A DNA stretch of 63,162 bases from Flavobacterium sp. 9AF (GTDB lineage: Bacteria; Bacteroidota; Bacteroidia; Flavobacteriales; Flavobacteriaceae). The position numbers and the translations under genes are program-made. The DNA is taken from NCBI RefSeq assembly GCF_902506265.1, contig NZ_LR733607.1, positions 1 to 63,162 on the forward strand, in the 5' to 3' direction. Of the stretch, positions 60,315 to 63,162 are shown one piece after another. The stretch's first letter is position 1. The number at the start of each line of letters is the position of its first letter. The notes beneath the pieces were generated by a model that saw nothing but the letters and a program-made list of their open reading frames with translations, made no database searches and had not been told where the DNA came from.

Positions 60315-61295
60315 ATGAATGCAAATAATCAGATAAAAACTCATTTTGATAATAAGGTAATTATAACATTTATAATAGTGTTTATTTTATCTTGTGGGTT
60401 ATTAGCTTTTAAAAAATCAAATGAAGTTGATTGTAGTGTTTTTGATTATGATACTGATATAAAACAGTATATGGTAGGTGATGTGATTACTTTTTCTGAA
60501 ACTTCAGGGAAGGCTTACTCATGGAGATGGTATTTTGGAGACGGATCGGATATCTCTTACAAATCAAAAGAATTGCATTCTTTTTCAAAGGCAGGTAATT
60601 TTAAAGTAAAATTATTAGTTAATGGTACTTGTGAAATTGAAAAGACTATTAAAGTTATACCTAAACCTGTTATAGAAAGTAAAGAGCCAGTTGTAGTAGA
60701 TTTTGAATCTCCTATTAGGGTGATTCAAGGAGAATTAGTTCAATTTGAAGATAAAACAGTAGGCGCAGAAACTTGGGAATGGAAATTTGGAGAGAGTAAC
60801 CATGTGGATAGTAAATTGAAAAATCCAAAATACAAATTTAATTCTATAGGCGTAAAAACTATATCTTTAGTTGTTAATGGAGATAAGAAAAATAGAGTGT
60901 TGAGAGATATAATTGTAATGGCTAAATCTGAGAAGAATACTTTGAAAAAAGTAAAAGTAGCAAAAGTAGTAGCAAAAGATACAATTACAAATGTTGTGGT
61001 TGAAGAAAAGCCACAGCCTATTATTGTTAAATCTATAAGTGAAGCTGAACTAGAAAAGTTATTATACTCTGTATCAGATAATAAAATTTCTTTAATTAAT
61101 TTTAGAAATCAATTTTGTGAAGGTAATGTGCCAAAATTTAAAGTTAATACAGATAGTAGATTTATGACTTTAGATCAATTTTATAAATCAATAAAAAACA
61201 AAGGAATAAAAATTAGAGAAGTTAAAATTAATAAAGATAATGATCAATGTATTGAAAGTATATATGTTAACTTCAAGTATAAAACATTTTTTTAA
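60315..61295 (+). CDS. Membrane-anchored PKD-domain protein next to T6SS sheath genes
   Basis: This 326-residue protein has one N-terminal membrane helix (~14-32), placing the rest in the periplasm. Two PKD-type Ig domains follow, with the hallmark W-WxFGDG pattern: SWRWYFGDGSD (~70-80) and WEWKFGESN (~155-163). A basic, Val/Lys-rich linker (~200-225) leads to a C-terminal region (~235-326) with two Cys (FRNQFCEGNVPKF, KDNDQCIESIYV). It starts 25 nt before tssB on the same strand, so it probably belongs to the T6SS envelope complex. It could correspond to one of the Bacteroidota-specific membrane components (TssN-TssR group), but I cannot say which. Confidence 0.7.
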   Translation: MNANNQIKTHFDNKVIITFIIVFILSCGLLAFKKSNEVDCSVFDYDTDIKQYMVGDVITFSETSGKAYSWRWYFGDGSDISYKSKELHSFSKAGNFKVKLLVNGTCEIEKTIKVIPKPVIESKEPVVVDFESPIRVIQGELVQFEDKTVGAETWEWKFGESNHVDSKLKNPKYKFNSIGVKTISLVVNGDKKNRVLRDIIVMAKSEKNTLKKVKVAKVVAKDTITNVVVEEKPQPIIVKSISEAELEKLLYSVSDNKISLINFRNQFCEGNVPKFKVNTDSRFMTLDQFYKSIKNKGIKIREVKINKDNDQCIESIYVNFKYKTFF

Positions 61296-61320
61296 AAATC
61301 TATAGACTAAAATTAATATT

Positions 61321-61785
61321 ATGGCAGACAGATTCTCAGGCAGTTATGGAATTGGAGGAAATGAAGTTAGAGTAGAAGGACAAGAAGGTATTCTTGAAAT
61401 TCCACAAAATAGGACTTTAATAGCTCAAAAATTAACGCCAAATACACCAGTGAAACCTGAAGTAGTTACAGGTTTGAAAAATATGGATGAAGTATTTGAA
61501 CATTTTAACCCAAAAGTAAAAGTTGCTTTTGAAGATGAAAATGGACAAGTAAATCGTGAAGAACTTCAATTTAAAAATGTTGGAGATTTTTCTATTAATG
61601 GTATTACTGAACAAAGCTCGTTTTTATTAGATTTGAAAACAAAAAATGAACAGTATCAAAAACTAATTAAACAATTAAAAACAAATAAAGTTTTAAAGTT
61701 GGCTTTACAAGATCCAGATGCTAGAAAATCAATAATAGAAAGTTTAGAAACATTAATTTCAGAAATAGAAGCATCTGATAAATAA
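61321..61785 (+). CDS. tssB: T6SS contractile sheath small subunit
   Basis: This 154-residue TssB (VipA-like) protein of Bacteroidota-type T6SS (subtype iii) has the N-terminal GIGGNEVRVEGQEGILEIPQ (~11-30), then TPVKPEVVTGLKNMDEVFEHFNP (in part GLKNMDEVFEHFNPKVKV, ~50-67). The LQFKNVGDFSINGITEQS block (~81-98) matches the F-x-sl-dDF-pd-i region of TssB, and the C-terminal helix is ALQDPDARKSIIESLETLIS. It forms the helical contractile sheath with TssC, encoded 20 nt downstream. It is cytosolic. The divergence from proteobacterial TssB is expected for this phylum. Confidence 0.88.
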   Translation: MADRFSGSYGIGGNEVRVEGQEGILEIPQNRTLIAQKLTPNTPVKPEVVTGLKNMDEVFEHFNPKVKVAFEDENGQVNREELQFKNVGDFSINGITEQSSFLLDLKTKNEQYQKLIKQLKTNKVLKLALQDPDARKSIIESLETLISEIEASDK

Positions 61786-61805
61786 AAAAATAACAAAAAA
61801 CAACT

Positions 61806-63162
61806 ATGGCAAACCATGAAAGTAGTGCTGCATCAAGTGCAGACAAACAACATAAAGAAGTTTCTCGCTCCTTAGATCAAACATTAGAGTCATTTATTCA
61901 ATATGGTGGTTTTGATTTACTAGAAGGTTCTATAGAAGGAGTTCAGAATTTAAATCCAAGTAGAAAAGCTAGAAAAAATATTTTTTTAACAGAATCTAGT
62001 AAGAAAGCGGAACGTGATAACTTAAAAAAAGTTTTAAAGATTTGGGCGGAATCTTTAAAATCTTCTGATAATTTAGTAGATTTAGTTAACGAATGTACAA
62101 ATAAGGCGGAAGAAGCTGAAAGAACATTGAAAAACAATTTAAGGATTGCAATTGACGAGACAAAAGAATTAGAAGAAAATTATAGAAGTATTGCTCTTTT
62201 TTATAAAAATACGGAAGAAAGTAAGCTTAAAAATATTTCGATTGTTAATGCAGAATTAGATCAATTAAAAGATTTAGATAATACAAGATTTATAGATACA
62301 ATTCATGAAGAATTAGTAAATGGGTATGATCGCTTAGATTTAAGACAGAATTATTCTTTATTAGTAATACCTGGTTATTTAGGTTCTAATAAGGTTCTTG
62401 AAAAATGGGCTAAAATTGCTTTTGAAAATAAAGTTATGTTGATTACAGATTTTCAACATTTAGATGAACCAGATGACGTTATGGAAATGTTTGAAGCAGC
62501 TAATCTAACAGGAGGAGATGTGTATCGTTCAAATGTGATGATGGCATGTAATTGGCTAGTAGGTAGAGGTAAACATGACGAAATTGATGAAGAGGATGAT
62601 TTATTTGTTCCACCATCAATGGCATTAGCTGGAAAAGTATATAACACATTAATGTCTCAAATTACGGCAGGAAAGAAATTTGGAGGAATAAATGAGGTGG
62701 ATGGTGTTAAATTTGATTTAAAAAAGAGTGAAATAGCCAATCTGGAAAGTCTAGGTTTAATTCCAATGGTAAATGAATATGGTAAAGTAATGGCTTTTTC
62801 TGGTAAAACACTGTTTAACGGGGATAACTTAGGTTTACAAACCTATTCGGTAGTGAGAGTGTTTGATTATGTAACAAAAGTTTTAATGGATTTCTTAAAT
62901 AGAAGAGCTTTTGAAAACTTTAATGCAAAAACCAGAAAAGAAATTTTGAATCAAATTGTGAAATTCCTAGATAATGTTACAGGTCCAGATAAATTAATTG
63001 AAGACTTTGATATTAAAAGATTTGAGCAAGATCCAAATCAAAAAGACAGGATTTTCCTTGATATAAGATTAAAACCTTATTTCCCAGCTAAAAATTTCTT
63101 AATTAAAATGGATGGACAAAAAGGGGATGATGGAAATGATTGGGATACAGAATATGCTGAAT
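61806..63162 (+). CDS. tssC: T6SS contractile sheath large subunit, cut by window end
   Basis: The frame opens with MANHESSAASSADKQHKEVS at 61806 and runs 452 codons to the window edge without a stop. TssC (VipB-like) is the large sheath subunit. Visible parts are FIQYGGFDLLEGSIEGVQNL (~31-50), the domain around YSLLVIPGYLGSNKVLEKWAK (in part LVIPGYLGSNKVLEKW), MACNWLVGRG and LFVPPSMALAGKVY, and the C-terminal handshake region RIFLDIRLKPYFPAKNFLIK (~416-435). The last visible residues (GNDWDTEYAE) suggest only a few codons are missing. It follows tssB by 20 nt. More T6SS genes are expected downstream. Confidence 0.9.
   Translation, partial: MANHESSAASSADKQHKEVSRSLDQTLESFIQYGGFDLLEGSIEGVQNLNPSRKARKNIFLTESSKKAERDNLKKVLKIWAESLKSSDNLVDLVNECTNKAEEAERTLKNNLRIAIDETKELEENYRSIALFYKNTEESKLKNISIVNAELDQLKDLDNTRFIDTIHEELVNGYDRLDLRQNYSLLVIPGYLGSNKVLEKWAKIAFENKVMLITDFQHLDEPDDVMEMFEAANLTGGDVYRSNVMMACNWLVGRGKHDEIDEEDDLFVPPSMALAGKVYNTLMSQITAGKKFGGINEVDGVKFDLKKSEIANLESLGLIPMVNEYGKVMAFSGKTLFNGDNLGLQTYSVVRVFDYVTKVLMDFLNRRAFENFNAKTRKEILNQIVKFLDNVTGPDKLIEDFDIKRFEQDPNQKDRIFLDIRLKPYFPAKNFLIKMDGQKGDDGNDWDTEYAE

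Noticed and set aside
1..63162. CRISPR arrays, rRNA genes, transposases or integrases
   Set aside because: I found no regularly spaced direct repeats, no rRNA sequence and no transposase or integrase motifs in any frame.

Overview
This AT-rich window comes from a member of the Bacteroidota, almost certainly family Flavobacteriaceae. The evidence is SusC/SusD-type glycan uptake genes, a type IX secretion (T9SS) C-terminal sorting domain, a PorT homologue next to ubiE, a lipoprotein form of TamA (TamL), a Bacteroidota-type (subtype iii) type VI secretion sheath, an AccD without zinc cysteines, no visible Shine-Dalgarno sites, and several TANNTTTG-type -7 boxes. The genus cannot be fixed from the sequence alone.

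Layout. 0.2-0.9 kb: two small roadblock/LC7-like proteins. 1-9.6 kb: housekeeping genes, including a pseudouridine synthase, a mevalonate-pathway operon (diphosphomevalonate decarboxylase, mevalonate kinase, UbiA-type prenyltransferase), TspO, an OmpA-like protein, a helix-hairpin-helix protein, a flavoprotein and a glycerophosphodiesterase. 9.7-32.6 kb: a complete starch/maltodextrin utilisation locus. The minus-strand arm encodes two lipoprotein GH13 amylases, a GH31 alpha-glucosidase, an esterase, a SusA-like GH13 enzyme, a GH65 phosphorylase, beta-phosphoglucomutase, an MFS sugar transporter and a LacI regulator. The divergent plus-strand arm encodes SusC, SusD, SusE-like and a T9SS-secreted amylase. 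32.7-41.4 kb: a lipoprotein, then a two-part RHS/YD-repeat polymorphic toxin whose C-terminus is a Ser-Asp-His lipase-like domain. A lipoprotein ankyrin-repeat protein directly behind it is the candidate immunity protein. 41.6 kb: tRNA-Leu(UAG). 41.8-60.1 kb: mostly minus-strand housekeeping genes (accD, fba, tamL, an rRNA methyltransferase, porT, ubiE, folA, an aldehyde dehydrogenase, a DUF547 protein, a large zinc metalloprotease, thyA, a nucleoside transporter, a bifunctional nuclease, etfA/etfB). 60.3 kb to the end: the start of a T6SS locus (PKD-domain membrane protein, TssB, TssC cut by the window edge).

How the genes work together. In the starch locus, the T9SS amylase and SusCDE would cut and import starch oligosaccharides at the cell surface. 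The lipoprotein and periplasmic GH13/GH31 enzymes would shorten them, and the MFS carrier would import maltose. GH65 phosphorylase plus beta-phosphoglucomutase would turn maltose into glucose and glucose-6-phosphate. A perfect 14-bp palindrome in the lacI-susC gap is a good operator candidate. The bifunctional nuclease, nucleoside transporter and thyA lie together on one strand, with folA nearby, and suggest a nucleotide/folate grouping.

The most interesting item is the RHS-lipase/ankyrin-lipoprotein pair. All three proteins carry export signals, which suggests a Sec-exported, envelope-acting toxin with a lipid-anchored antitoxin. Other points of note are a near-perfect 48-bp palindrome between etfB and the T6SS genes, a MITE-like intergenic element, and several terminator-like hairpins placed 10-22 nt before the next start codon.
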